DNA of 64,000 nt. Origin: Prochilodus magdalenae. Taxonomy: Eukaryota; Chordata; Actinopteri; Characiformes; Prochilodontidae. Shown here one piece after another: positions 11,440-22,799 of this stretch. Location of the stretch: the NCBI GenBank assembly GCA_024036415.1, contig JAMWET010003060.1, positions 1 to 64,000 of the forward strand, in the 5' to 3' direction. A program made the position numbers and the translations under genes. The notes under the pieces are model-generated. The model did not search any database. It was not told the DNA's origin and saw only the letters and a program-made list of their open reading frames with translations. Position 1 is the first letter of the stretch. Every line of letters starts with the position of its first letter.

Positions 11440-13832
11440 AATGCCTTTGGTCAACACAGTTTTAACGTAAGCCTCGCCTTTCCATGCTAGACTGAAGATC
11501 TCATTGCAGCTGATTGCCTGCTCTTGAGATTTGTGGACCCTGAATGCTTTGTCCTTCATAATTTTCAGAATCTCGTGTTCATTATTGACTCTGTTAAGTT
11601 CTTCTTCTGTGATGAAGAGCTGTGTGTAGACCTTCTTTAGCTGTATTTAATTTTTTGCATCCTTCTTTCCCTTGAAAATGCACTTGTTTTTCTTCTTCAT
11701 GCTGGCTTTGTGATTTTCCAGGAATTTCTGTATGACTGACACATCTGTTTTGCACAAAGAAAGCAATATCATATGGTACCAAATAATAAACCAGGTATAT
11801 CTGCTCAATTTATAACACATATCTAAATTCAGATGCATTGGTCTGCAGTTACAGACTGTTCCCATGTTAAACAACACTGAATAGCCAAACAAATGCTTTT
11901 TCAAAAAGAAATGAGTTTTGTTTTCGATATTTTCATTATTTAAAAAAAATATATCAAAGTATGATACAGCTTGCTTTAAAACCTAAATTGATTGAAGCGT
12001 TTGATAAATAAATACATCTCTAAAAGAAGCTGATGATCCTGAAACTACTCATTTGCTCAATTAATCACAAAGATAGAACTACACAGATAACAGGATTCAA
12101 TCTCATTGATTCGGTCCCTCTCCTCTGTTAATATTGGCCTGATCCTGGTATTCATTCAAGACCATCTCAATCGATGTGTGCACTGTTTTACCAAATGCAT
12201 ATGGTTATGATCTCTTGGGCAAAATCTTTAACTCAGCGTTAGAGTCAGTATGGTAAAGTGTGGTACCTGAGTGTATCTCGGCTGGTTTTGCTCCTCCAGG
12301 TTCAAAAAATTAATGACAATGACAATAATCAAGGCTGAGAGCATAATAAGATAAATCAGGTAGAATATAATTATTATTGGTTTGCAGATTTGTATCCTGA
12401 CCAGTCACTACAAAAACACACCAAAGCTTATTAATACCTCCTACCAGGTTTGTTACTGGATTGGACCTGTCACAATCCTTCAATTCAACTTCTCCTATAT
12501 TTGATAGTGATTAAAAATGTAATTGTGTTTTTGTTGTTAATTTTCTGGACCCATTAACCCTAAACATGTCAAACCGACCCTCTGAGCTGTCACTCAGTAC
12601 AGTATATCACAGATGGTGACAGCTCAAGCTTAAATCGACAAATACTATTCACCACCACCCTTTACAGGGTTTACAGTACCGGTCAGAAATTAAAACTTTT
12701 GCTTCTTGTTACTTCACAGGATGTGTCTCGTAAATGCTTTTGCTTTTTCTTAAACAACGTGAATAAAAATAATGCACATTCACATAAGCATATGATTGTG
12801 GAAGCTTGCACAATAGCTGTGAACAAAGAGGTCTAATATGGACGGTGTCATATGTGTACATTCTTTGATTCAGCAACACTGACATACCTTTTCCGGAATT
12901 AGTGATGAAGTTGAAAACAGATGGACCATTAATGGTGTTGCTTTTTGATGTTGCTTTTGAATGTTGGAGCATTAACTGTGCTGCTGTTGTTAGCATTCAC
13001 AACAAGAGAGCAAGCGTCTAGACGAACTGCAGGAGTCTGAGCTAAAGCTGGAGATGAGGTATATTCAGCTGGAGGCTTGAGAGCCTCTGGTGTATGTGCC
13101 AGGGTCTTGTCAGCATCTGGAGAACAAAGATTAATATTTTTGGAAACTATATGCAATCTCCATCCATGTGACCATCTGCAAGAGAAAGCCATGTTTTACC
13201 TTTCTGTGTTAGGGATCTCCTTTTCCAGAACCAGATGGACAGAACAATCACCAGACAGGCTAGTAGAAGCTCTGGGTAACACTCGCTCACTGTGGAAAGA
13301 AAGACGAAAAATATTCTGAAGATGTTTTCAACACCAGTCCACAAGATGCCATGAACTGCAGAGTAACAGTGTGTTTTTTGATTGTTAAAATAAAAATCGA
13401 AATTAACACATTAAAACATTTTAATGGACAATTACGGTTTGTCAAGTCAGTTTTACAGGAAAATAGTAACAAATTTATATCACAAATAAAAAAAATGATG
13501 GACATATTTACAAGTGTATGTCTAATATATTTGTTTATGCATATACGTAATAACTAGGTACTTTTTTATACAGGTAGTGCCATGGCATTCTCACTTTACC
13601 AGGGTCTCGAACCTACAAAGGGAATTTTGATGTTAACTTTCATAGCTACGCTGATGACACGCAGTTATACATATACAGTTATATATAGTACTTCCATTTG
13701 CTATTTAAGTACCATACAGCACCTGTCCTGTCCATCTGTCCAACACTCACATGTCAAGATAAAAGATAGCAATGCCATAGTAGCAGCAGAATGGTAAAGC
13801 TGTTCCATGTATTCACCTTTTGGAAGTATCAT
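11440..13832 (-). pseudogene. NLR unit C, 5' remnant only
   Basis: Exon 1 (13,817-13,832, MILPK), the hydrophobic exon (13,200-13,289), the beta-motif exon (12,888-13,116), the small linker exon (12,267-12,302) and about 300 bp of FISNA-NACHT exon (about 11,440-11,744) are present in order. The unit stops near the Walker A region and joins unrelated sequence, so NACHT, LRR and B30.2 are gone. Three further defects are visible. A 13-bp tandem duplication shifts the frame in the beta-motif exon. The AG acceptor of the linker exon is lost. An in-frame TAA lies near 11,650. The NACHT fragment lies directly against the promoter of unit A, marking a recombination joint. Confidence 0.8.
13200..13289 (-). 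pseudogene. Hydrophobic (TM-like) exon of unit C
   Basis: This is a 90-nt exon in phase 1-1 with a TTTCCACAG acceptor and a GTAAAA donor. It encodes VSECYPE, then a 15-residue hydrophobic run (LLLACLVIVLSIWFW), then KRR. It matches the exon at 21,402-21,512 with conserved hydrophobicity and conserved basic flank despite substitutions. The host gene is dead, but the exon shows that the feature is ancestral to these units. Confidence 0.55.
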
Positions 13833-14157
13833 CCTGAGAGATCACATTCCGAAGACCAAGTGAAAGTTTACAGTGTTCCACTGCAGACCAACCTCTGAAA
13901 CGTCTTTCCTCTTCCCCTGAGCCTCATAAGAGTGCTTTCACTTCATACACTCATACGTCAGAATGCCCCACCTTGTGGAAATGTCCTTTTACCGTAGCAC
14001 ACATTTGTCTGGCTCCCCACACAAACCTGTATCTAGGGTAGTCTTGTAGCCTGTATCGCCTTTTGAGGAGGGTAAGTAGTGAGGTAAGACCAGAGCGAGT
14101 TGTGGGTGTTACTGTTAGCGAGACTGGACAGCTAGGATATAGACAGCTAGGATATGT

Positions 14158-14365
14158 AGTGGTTGGTGTAGCTCAGCGGATAACACCACTGCTCTTGTGA
14201 AACTGGGGTTCTCTGACTGACTAGGCTGTGCTACACCAATAAGAGTCCTTGGGCAAGACTCCTAACACTACATTGGCCTACCTGTAATATAATTAACCTT
14301 GTAAGTCGCTCTGGATAAGAGTGTCAGCTAAATACCGTTAATGTAATGTAAATGTAAATATAACA
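14158..14365 (+). mobile_element. V-SINE, nearly complete
   Basis: The element has a tRNA-derived head with an A-box-like TAGCTCAGCGG and a B-box-like GGGGTTC. The V-SINE core follows (CCTTGGGCAAGACTCCTAAC), then the LINE-derived tail (GTCGCTCTGGATAAGAGTGTC, AGCTAAAT) ending in TAATGTAAATGTAAA. It lies between unit C and the duplication breakpoint. Confidence 0.75.
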
Positions 14366-14430
14366 GCCCACAGCTCTTGGATGTACACCTGAAGTCATTC
14401 AACTCACAGCAGGTCGAGTACAGCACTCAG

Positions 14431-14900
14431 GGATGTCAAGTCAAGAGGCTTTTATTATCATTCCATCCATGTACAAGTACACAGTGGAGTTCCTCCACGA
14501 ATTAGTCTCCTGATGCTCCCAGTTAATCACTAATTGACCATTAATAACTATCCCAATTAACCATGAATAGTGAAGTTATTACACTATAATGATACACACA
14601 TGCTCAGTCGGATCACTCTACAAGACTAAATTTAATACTCTTCATATTTATATTTTCCTCCCTAAAGCATTGCAATAGCAGTATTTACATACACACACAT
14701 TATATGTAAATATATAATATTTATAACATTAGTATATATATAGATTTATTTAATTTTTATTTGTTTTTTCCAAAGCTGCTGTACATTTAACATTTTTCTA
14801 TATTTCCTTATACTGTGTGAGCGCACTGCAATAAAATTTTGTTTCCGTATACACTTGTTGTATCCTGAATGACAATATAAATAAAGTTTGTCCAAGTCTA
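14431..14900 (+). mobile_element. Retrotransposon-tail debris around the duplication breakpoint
   Basis: The stretch GTCAAGTCAAGAGGCTTTTATT with GTACACAGTGGAGTTCCT (14,437-14,500) is a common teleost dispersed motif. A second such piece, GCACTGCAATAAAATTTTGT to AATAAAGTTTGTCC, sits at 14,826-14,893. The segmental duplication begins between them, near 14,506. Dispersed repeats at the joint are consistent with repeat-mediated duplication, which is inferred. Confidence 0.4.
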
Positions 14901-15780
14901 AGTTGAGCATGCTTGCTGGATACTAGATCTAAAACCTCTCACCTAATGAACACGGAATATGACCTGAGAACTGAACTGAGAACAGCCACAGGGTGAATAC
15001 ACATAGTGAGCCTATCCTGATTACCAAACTCTAGATTATCCAACAAGTTTAGGGAATCTCATTTATAGATATAGTGCACAGTAATAATTTATCATAATCT
15101 TGAAGCATATCAACATTAACAGTGACATTTAGTTACAGTAGCCCACTGAATAAATAATGGCAGCTTTTATTGTTGTAACAGAAAAAGAAGTGATGTTTGA
15201 AAATACTGTCAAATTTTTTGCATTATTTGCAAAATATATTTGCATTATGATGAAACACATCTTAAAACAGTGATCAAAGATCCCATAGGCATGGCTAATG
15301 AGAAGCTTGACTGACAGCTCTCTGTCCAAGACTCCTAGTCTGTTTCACTCATCATACCAAACTAAAACCATGTAGCTTTAACGTGATGCTAACTGGACAA
15401 CAACAATCAAGGATGATACACATACTGGCAGATGGACAGACAAACATATTACAGGAACTAACAAGTGACAGGCAGCTACAGACTAGTAGTCTAACTTGCT
15501 AGCTTTTTGCTATGTTGAGTCAGCTTAATCTCAGCAGAGTTTGACTCTGAAACTGTTGTGTAGCGGGGGTAAAAGACATCAGCCTTGTGATTGGTCAGGG
15601 GAATGCTCAAGAAAGCCTTACCCAAGATTATGGGTGCCCAGTTTACATGGACCAAAGAGAAACATGGTGACACATATCAGTCATTTTTTGGTCACTGGAA
15701 TATTATTCCGAGTTATTCTTAGCGCATCTTTACTGTTTGCCTACAAGAACAGCAGAACACAGATTTAGCTTCCCTGGCTC
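14900..15780. other. Non-coding stretch downstream of NLR unit B
   Basis: No exon is recognised here. The stretch to about 15,700 is absent from duplicate copy A, so it was inserted here or lost there. From 15,700 the sequence is again paired with 3,625 onward and represents the 3' UTR side of unit B. A minus-strand AATAAA near 15,165 could be its polyadenylation signal. Confidence 0.4.
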
Positions 15781-15781
15781 C

Positions 15782-16335
15782 TTAATCCATCGGGCATAAA
15801 GACAATGATCCAAAGTCCAAAGAGAAGCCAGGATACAGAGGTTTCTGAAAGGTAGTTTTGAATGTGTGCAGGCAGGACAGTGTCTGAGTTTCAGAAGAGA
15901 TGCTGTAGAAAGACAGAATGCCGGCTGGCCAGTCCAGAAACACCCCTATTCTGCCAAAACGTGAGGTAGTAGTACGGATATCTGTGTACTTTGAATCATG
16001 ACGTGCATGGTAGCCAATAGGACTGAACCCGAGACTCCAAGACACTTCATTCAGTCCAAGCTGAGCTGAAGCCTCATAGTAAGCAATATCATCTTCTTTC
16101 CTTAGTATTAGATCATAGGTCACACCTATTTCAGGTTCCGCATCTGTGAACTCCACCTCCCAATAACAGCGGTCAGACAGACCCTCCTTACACAGCACTT
16201 GCGAAAATGCTTCAAACCTCTCCGGATGATCCGGATAATCCTGTTTCTCGGTCACACGTGTCACCTTCCTGTTGTCTTCAGACAGAAGGAGTTGTTTGTG
16301 TGCTGTGTTTGGGTCCAGTGTGAGTTTACAGCCAA
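15782..16335 (-). CDS. B30.2 (PRY-SPRY) exon of NLR unit B
   Basis: This 554-nt terminal exon starts after the CCTGTAG acceptor. It runs [18 protein letters not shown] (PRY start), [60 protein letters not shown] and [15 protein letters not shown], then stop. These are the usual PRY-SPRY landmarks (LDPNTA, WEVE, GVFLDW, LSFY, PGF). The domain is complete at about 180 residues. In teleost NLRs it is a candidate ligand-binding face fused to the C-terminus. The paired copy at 3,710-4,290 is broken. Confidence 0.9.
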
Positions 16336-19300
16336 CTACAGGGAAGAAATCGGTTGATTACCCTCTTATATTTGGCCTCGGGAGACAAAGGGAGAGAGAA
16401 AGAGAGGGAAGGCATAGGAGAACTTACACTTCCTGATTCCCGGTTTGATAAAGTGTTCACCTTTCGGGTCCATCCTGAAACAAAAAGAATGATGTCAAAA
16501 GAAAAGACGCAGCAGCTGGTTGATGTACAGTTATTGCAAATGCACCACTAACCTGAGTAAAAGTTTATAGTGGGGATCCTCCACTCCAGCAGACAGTAGT
16601 TTCTCTCCTGACTCCCCTGGGTGATTATAACTCAGATCCAGCTCTCTCAGTTTGGTAGGGTTAGAATTCAGAGCTGAGGCTAGAAAGGAACAGCCTTCCT
16701 CTGTAATCAAACAACCAGACAACCTGCCAGATAAAAACACAAAGAAAATGTCATTCATTGTCTAATCATATGATCATATAGCATTTTATTTCTATATGGC
16801 AACTGTCTAGGTAAAACTCAGCACAAACCTCAGTATCTCCAGTCTACACTTTGGGTCCTCCAATCCAGCAGAAAGCAGTTTTATTCCTTCATTCTTCAAG
16901 TCATTGTCACTCATGTCTAGCTCTCTTAGATGTGACTCTGAGCTTGTGTTGAGAAGTGAGGAGATGAATTTGCAGCTCTTCGCAGTGAGGTTACACCAGT
17001 TCAGCCTAGATTGTAAACACGTCAAAACTCATGGAGATGTTTTTAAGAATGTGTAACTGAAGGCACATAACTTGATTAGTGTTTTCCTAACAAGGTTCTT
17101 CTCGCATAGATAATATTGTTCAGTACTCTTTTAAGTAAAGAGTTAAAATTGCTATATGACTGGGGCATTTACTATCAAATAAAGAGGCAAAGTTAAACAT
17201 TTTTAACCTCAACAAACTTTTTTTTTTCCTTGGGTTGAGTTTATTTACACCTCATTTGATATCAAGAAAATATAAGCCCAAGCTGAGCAGCTCCTTCCGT
17301 GTAACTGTAATTGAACTCTGTAGTGTGAGGACATGTACGTATTTTGCATTAACTGTGTATAGACACACCCAATGTTCAGAGGGTAAAACTTATGAATACT
17401 TGCCTCAGAATTTGTAGTTTACAGCTTGAAAACCCTAGTCCGAAAAGAAGTTGATTCACTCCTGAATCCTGCAGGTCATTGTTGCTGAGGTCCAGCTCTT
17501 TCAAAGAGGATGAAATTGAACTGAGAGCAGAAACCAGTTCTGCACAGCTGTTATGGGTAAAATTACATCTGGCTAACCTGAAAATGAAATTACAAAACAA
17601 TAGAAGTTTAAATGTAGAAAATGTAGAACTTGATTGAATTTAATTAGAGTATTAATTAAACAAACACAACAAAGACCTCAGTATCTCCAGGTTACTGTGT
17701 GAGCTTTTGAATCCTTCAGAAAGTAGCTTTGCTGCTGGTTCAAGCCTGTAGTTATCACTCAAATCCAGCTCTGTCAGGGGGCAGTTTTCTGATTGCAGAG
17801 CTGCAGATACACATTCACAGCAACTCTCAGTAAGTTCACAGTCAGCAAACCTGTAAAGACAGAGTGCAAAAGGTGACGATGAGTTTGAAGTGAAAATAAT
17901 ATAAAAATGTCAAATAGAGTACTATTTGACATTCTTTGGTCTTTGTCATTATTAAAATAATCAATGAAAGATTGTAAGGGCCAAATGCTGTTACCAGGAC
18001 TAATGCTGTTCAAAAGGCAGTTTACAACACAATAGATCTATTGTTTTCAGTTGAGCATTGACAAAAATATTTGGTGCAGCATAATATTAAGCATGTAACT
18101 GGATTATTTTAATGTGTATATGTGCACACATTTGAACACTCAAGTGGGACTGAAATCCTAAAACTCACAAAGCTTTTCTGCAGCATCTCACAGCTGGGAT
18201 CAACCTCCTGCAAGCTGCATTTGACGTGTTGTATTTCTTTGGATTGAGTTCATCTAGCACTTCTTCAGACATCAAGAGTATGTAGGCCAGAGCTGAGCAG
18301 TTGGACGAAGAGAGATGACTTTTGGTCTCTTCATTCAGACGTTTCTTGATCTGGTTGTAAAGGGAGTTGTCTTTCAATTCAAGCAAGCAGAAGAAGTGAT
18401 TGATGGATTTCTCAGGGGACAGTTCGGGACCATCGTTCTGAATTTGCCGGATGTGCTGTATTACTTTACTGAGGCTCTTTTTGGTGTTCGCTGTGTGCGG
18501 TAACAGGCCTGAAAGGAGTTTCTGATTGGCCTCATGTGAGATGCCCAGCAGAAAACGCAGAAAAAGATCCAAATGCCCTTTCTCACTCTCTTTGGCTTTG
18601 TCAACTGCATTCTTCAGTAGGAGATCCAACTGAAGGTTAGCAGGAGGCTGATCAAAGAAGAACTGCAAATCATCCATGCTTTTGTTCAGGTAAGAGTAGA
18701 ACACATGGAGAGCAGCGAGGAACTCTTGAAGACTCAAATGGATGAAACAATAAACCTTCTTCTCATGAAGTACAGACTCCTGTTTGAAGATCTCTGCACA
18801 CATCCCAGTGTATTCAGAGTCTTCGGTGACATCGATGCCACAGTCCCTCAGATCACTTTCGTAAAACATTATGTTTTCCTTTTTCAGTTGCTCGAAAGCC
18901 AGCTTGGCCAGCTTTAAGATCAGTCCTTTGTTCGATTCGATAAGTTTCATCAGGTCTCGCTCCACTTTCTTGTCATACTTCTGGTTCTTCATGTTCATCT
19001 GAATCAGCAGAAAGTGGATGTACATCTCAGTTAACGTGCTGGGAATGACCTCTCCCTGGTTTCGGGCCAGCATGTCTTGAAGCACAGTAGCCGTGATCCA
19101 GCAGAACACAGGAATGTGGCACATGATGTAGAGGCTGCGAGAGACTTTAACATGGGAGATGATTGCTGAGGCTTCCATTTCGTCTGGTATTCTCTTCTTG
19201 AAGTACTCCTCCTTCTGCTTATCAGTGAACCCCCTTACTTCTGTGAACATGCTGACATGCTCTGAAGGGATCTGGTGGGCTGCTGCTGGTCGGGAGGTTA

Positions 19301-22300
19301 TCCAGATCACGGCAGAAGGTAGCAAATTTCCACTGATGAGGTTTGTAATCAACAGATCCACAGACGCTTTCTTATGAATGCTTCTCACTGTCCTGCTGCC
19401 AAAATCCAGTGGAAGCCGACTCTCATCAAGCCCATCGAAGATGAAGGCAAGCTTGAGAATTTCATAGGTTTTGGTGTCCTTCACTTCTTCCAGTTCAGGA
19501 TGGAATTCCAGCAACAATTCATGAAGACTGAACTCGGTGTCTTTGATCAAGTTAATCTCTCGGAATGGAAGCAGAAACACACAGTCTACATGCTGGTTGG
19601 CCTCTCCTTCCGCCCAGTCAAGAATGAACTTCTGAACGGACACTGTCTTTCCAATGCCAGCAATGCCTTTGGTCAACACAGTTTTAAAGTGGGCCTCGTC
19701 TTTCCATGCCAGACTGAAGATCTCATTGCAGCTGATTGCCTTCTCTTGAGACTTATGAACGTGAAACGCTTTGTCCTTTACAATTTTCAGAATCTCGTGT
19801 TCATTATTGACTCTATTAAGTTCTCCTTCTGTGATGAAGAGCTGTGTGTAGACCTTCTTTAGCTGTATTTTATTTTTTGTATCCTTCTTTCCCTCGAAAA
19901 TACATTCAGTTTTCTTCTTCATGCTGGCTTTGTGATTTTCCAGGAATTTCTGTATGACTGATTCATCTGTTTGGCACAAAGAAAAGCAGTACCATGGGTA
20001 AACAAATAATTCAAGGCAGGATGCATGAATTTTTTGTTATCATTTTACCTTTTCTGCTATTGATACTGACACTCTGAAAACCGTCCGATAATAACCATTG
20101 TTTTTATTTTAAAAAAAACCTACTATGCTTTAAAAGTAGTAGGTTTTTCTAAAACACATGAAGTTGAGTTTCTAGAAGTAGTTGGTGGTAATAAAACTAT
20201 TCAATCACTCTGTCAACCCCCTTGGAAGAACTACACAGTTAACAACATCACACAATGTGAATGACTACTATTTCAGGATAGATGGTTACATGATTCATCT
20301 CATTTATTTCTTTGCTACCCCTTTGATATCTTACCAGCAGTTTCTACTGATATTGCGCTGGTCCTTGTACCTGGTATTGTATCAAGGTCATCTCAACTGA
20401 TAATGTGTGGACTGTTTTTCCAAGTGTATATAAGTAACCGTTCTAAGTAAGATGATGACAGGGCATCTAAGGCAAAACTTTGAGCTCAGCATTAGAGTCT
20501 ATATGGTAAACATGAGTAGGGTACCTGAGTGTATCTCTGCTGGTTCTGCTCCTTCAGGTCCTGAAACATTAATGGCAATGATAAGAAGTAAGATTGAGAA
20601 GATGATGAGACAAAACACAGGCCAATAATTTACAGATCAGGTGCTGAGGTATATTGTTTTACTCGTTTTTATCTGGAACAGCCACTGTATGAAGACAATG
20701 CGATATGAACCACATTGTTCTACCTGGTTTTATGTATATTATTACATATATTATTAAGTAAGTCACAATCATTACATTTCGACTGACAGCTGTCATATAA
20801 ATAATCATGATTATAAATATTACTGGTTTTTAATTATATGAAGTGGCCTAATCTTGCTTCTGGGCTGGCAAAACTCAAAACTATATATCAAAACTATCAA
20901 CACTGTATTACTGCTGCCCGCTGGACGTATTAGAGCACTTGTTAGAAGTTTTGAGCCATGATATCCTTCAGTAAATGCATCTACAAAACTTTGCATTATG
21001 TTTGATGGAGTGCAAACCTACGATTGTGATTGACAGCTGTGGAAAATAGCCACAAACAAACACTTTAGTTTACTGTGCGTACATACAGCAACATTGACAA
21101 ACCTTTTCCGGAACTGGTGACGAAGCTGAAAGTAACTGGGCCACTGAAGGTGTTGCTATTGACTATAGGAGCATTTACTGTGCTGCTGTTATTAGCACTC
21201 ACATTAAGAGAGCAACCAACAGGAGGAACTACAGGAGTTTCAGCTGGAGCTGGATGAGAAAGGGAAACTGTAAACAGCTCTGGATTAGATAAGACAAGTT
21301 ATATTTTTGTTACTGTATTATATTAGATATTTTTTTTATTATATTGTAAAATTATTTCATCAGTTATTTTGGGGGGGAGGGGGGGGGAGGGGACACACTA
21401 CCTTTAAAGCCCTGAGAGCTTGTTGTCTGTGATAAGTATCTTCTTCTCCAGAAACAAATGGACAGCACAATCAACAGACAGGCCACCAGAAACTCTGGGC
21501 AACTTTCACGCACTGTGGAAAGAATCATGACAAAAAAAAATTCTGATGATTGTAATGTTTTCATCACTTATCCTCAGAGGCCCATAAACTGTAGAGTTAC
21601 AGAACATCCCTGTGTTAAATTCCATGTGCTTTGTGGTTACAAAATAAAGTAAAAAGTAAAAATTAAATGTACACGTCCTGTAAAAATAACACACTGCTGT
21701 ATGTTTTAATGTACAATTATTAGGAACCAAGACTCAAAATGGAATCCTATCCTCCTCGGTCAACACCAGAGAAAAAGACAAGCCAAGGAAAGGAGCGTTT
21801 AGTGTAAGGTGGAGGAATGAATGTCTGATTAGTCTGTAGTTAAGTAGTGACCAAGCTTCCACAGTGCAGGACAGCCAGGAGCTCCGTGGTGGTTAAAGGC
21901 AAGCAGTGGCTCCCAGTCAGAGCAGATGTAGCAGTCGTTGAGTCATTTCCAGAGGTGTCTCAGAGATGTGAAAGTGAAAGTAGCCTCCGAAAGCCGGTAT
22001 TTATAGTTTATTTCGAGAGATATACAAAACCAAAATGTAAATACAGGGTGAAGAAACACAGCACACTCTCGCCAAACGATTTCTACAACTACGTCACCAA
22101 TACTAAACCTCAGAAAGACTACAGATCCTGATTCACATTGTATAAGCTGAAGGCACTGGTTAAAGGATAGCTCCTAAAGAGCAAGAAGAGGCACAAAGAG
22201 GAAGCAACAGACAGGAAGCAACCACCCGTCTTTCTAGGTTGTGCGTTGTGTTGGTTCACTGCTGCATTTTAAGCACCTGGTGCACAGCATGTGTTGGACT

Positions 22301-22723
22301 TTCAAGACTGGTGAATATTCACAGTGGCTAAAGCCTGCTGCTCTGCTATGGAGACCTACAGTCATATCGATGCCTTCAGCCTCTTTTAAGTCAGGCAGTG
22401 TCGTGTAATAGCTTCTGCTGTACTGCCCTGATCAGTGGTGAGCCCGTATAAATATCCCTGACAGGTTCACACAAGGGAGCAAAGAGTACTGTCCTCCATG
22501 TGACCACAGGTCCTGCACTGAACTTGCACTAGATATTAAAATGTTCTATACAGCGACTTACGGCTTGTTAGCTCACTTGCTGAAGTACACAGCAGTGCAC
22601 GCAGCTGGCCCCTGTCCAACACTCACATACCAAGATAACAAACCGTCGCTGTAGTACAGGAAGTAGTATAGGGAGATCTGGAAGAACCCTGTGCTGTTCC
22701 ATGTACTCACCGTTTGGAAGCAT
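15782..22723 (-). CDS. NLR unit B: intact FISNA-NACHT-LRR-B30.2 receptor with TM-like N-terminus
   Basis: This is an NLRC3/NLRP-like teleost receptor of 11 exons: 22,711-22,723; 21,402-21,512; 21,103-21,249; 20,525-20,560; 18,169-19,966; 17,677-17,850; 17,404-17,577; 16,829-17,005; 16,553-16,723; 16,428-16,474; 15,782-16,335. Every junction has GT-AG (one GC-AG) and matching phase. The lengths sum to 3,402 nt, which gives 1,133 residues. The order is MLPN, a hydrophobic segment (residues 12-26) then RRR, a beta-motif, a short linker, FISNA, NACHT with Walker A GIAGIGKT and Walker B IFDGLDE, four LRRs, a linker and B30.2. NLRs of this type act as cytosolic sensors that assemble through NACHT; no death-fold domain is visible. 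The N-terminal hydrophobic exon is not part of the canonical architecture known to me. The exon model is mine, and the 5' end is the least certain part. Confidence 0.85.
16428..16474 (-). CDS. 47-nt LRR-to-B30.2 linker exon of NLR unit B
   Basis: The exon encodes [15 protein letters not shown] in frame with the neighbouring exons. This matches the KPG(I/L)RKY-type linker that precedes the [10 protein letters not shown] start of B30.2 in teleost NLRs. It is flanked by TTTCAG and GTAAGT and is too short to be found by ORF length. Confidence 0.8.
16553..16723 (-). CDS. LRR exon 4 of NLR unit B
   Basis: This 171-nt exon reads [18 protein letters not shown], then [19 protein letters not shown] and DPHYKLLL. 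It is the characteristic last LRR of teleost NLRs (SGCxIT...LDLSYNHPG). The phase is 2 in and 2 out. Confidence 0.85.
16829..17005 (-). CDS. LRR exon 3 of NLR unit B
   Basis: This 177-nt exon encodes 59 residues with [18 protein letters not shown] and [19 protein letters not shown]. It is a ribonuclease-inhibitor type LRR pair, one helix-strand repeat per half, ending DPKCRLEIL. Confidence 0.85.
17404..17577 (-). CDS. LRR exon 2 of NLR unit B, GC-AG intron downstream
   Basis: This 174-nt exon reads [18 protein letters not shown] and [20 protein letters not shown]. Its donor reads CTGAG followed by GCAAGT rather than GTAAGT. That is a functional GC-type donor also retained in unit A. The NDLQDSGV wording recurs in the orphan fragments at 55-61 kb. 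Confidence 0.85.
17677..17850 (-). CDS. LRR exon 1 of NLR unit B
   Basis: This 174-nt exon immediately follows the NACHT exon. It reads [19 protein letters not shown] and [19 protein letters not shown] and ends NLEIL. The first base completes the Leu codon begun at the end of the NACHT exon. Confidence 0.85.
18169..19966 (-). CDS. FISNA-NACHT exon of NLR unit B
   Basis: This single 1,798-nt exon encodes about 599 residues. The FISNA region starts [19 protein letters not shown]. Walker A is [14 protein letters not shown], then come FLLPFREIN, Walker B as [11 protein letters not shown], and the sensor-type [13 protein letters not shown]. The helical regions follow ([40 protein letters not shown]) and the end is CRKAL. 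FISNA-NACHT in one large exon is typical of the teleost NLR-C expansion. The domain binds ATP and mediates oligomer assembly in the cytoplasm. The start is set by the CAAACAG acceptor, not by the upstream in-frame ATG. Confidence 0.95.
20525..20560 (-). CDS. 36-nt exon 4 of NLR unit B
   Basis: It encodes [12 protein letters not shown] in phase 1-1, flanked by GTTTCAG and GTACCC. It is conserved in units A and C. It is a short flexible linker between the beta-motif and FISNA. Confidence 0.65.
21103..21249 (-). CDS. Exon 3 of NLR unit B: beta-rich N-terminal motif
   Basis: This 147-nt exon in phase 1-1 has a CTCATCCAG acceptor and a GTTTGT donor. It begins [19 protein letters not shown]. The motif [18 protein letters not shown] then leads into an alternating hydrophobic strand [11 protein letters not shown]. 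Three sibling units encode recognisable versions at 9,358-9,552, 12,888-13,116 and 32,535-32,630. No known domain can be named with certainty. The Gly/Asn/Thr-rich alternating pattern suggests stacked beta-strands. Confidence 0.65.
21402..21512 (-). CDS. Exon 2 of NLR unit B: hydrophobic anchor exon
   Basis: This 111-nt exon in phase 1-1 has a TTTCCACAG acceptor and a GTAGTG donor. It encodes VRESCPE, a 15-residue hydrophobic core ([15 protein letters not shown]) and [15 protein letters not shown]. With exon 1 the core sits at residues 12-26 and is followed by three arginines. This would give an N-out, C-in signal anchor. The core is short for a plasma-membrane helix and closer to Golgi or ER type. 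Because the exon is symmetric, skipping it would give a soluble isoform in frame. Confidence 0.55.
22711..22723 (-). CDS. Exon 1 of NLR unit B (start codon, MLPN)
   Basis: ATGCTTCCAAACG is followed by GTGAGTACATGG. The phase-1 end joins exon 2 to give MLPNVRES. The same exon and 5' flank are present in units A and C. That conservation is the reason for choosing this start. Confidence 0.6.
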
Positions 22724-22799
22724 TGTCCTGAGTGATCACATCGCAAAGACCAAGACAGAGACCTGCAGACCAACGTCTGAAACGTGTTTCCTCTTCTCC

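Noticed and set aside
14158..14230. tRNA-like sequence with A and B box
   Set aside because: It is the head of a V-SINE. The cloverleaf is incomplete and the V-SINE core and tail follow.
19374..19862. 162-codon plus-strand frame and several other plus-strand frames at 18.3-19.9 kb and 29.8-31.2 kb
   Set aside because: They are antisense shadows of the FISNA-NACHT exons.
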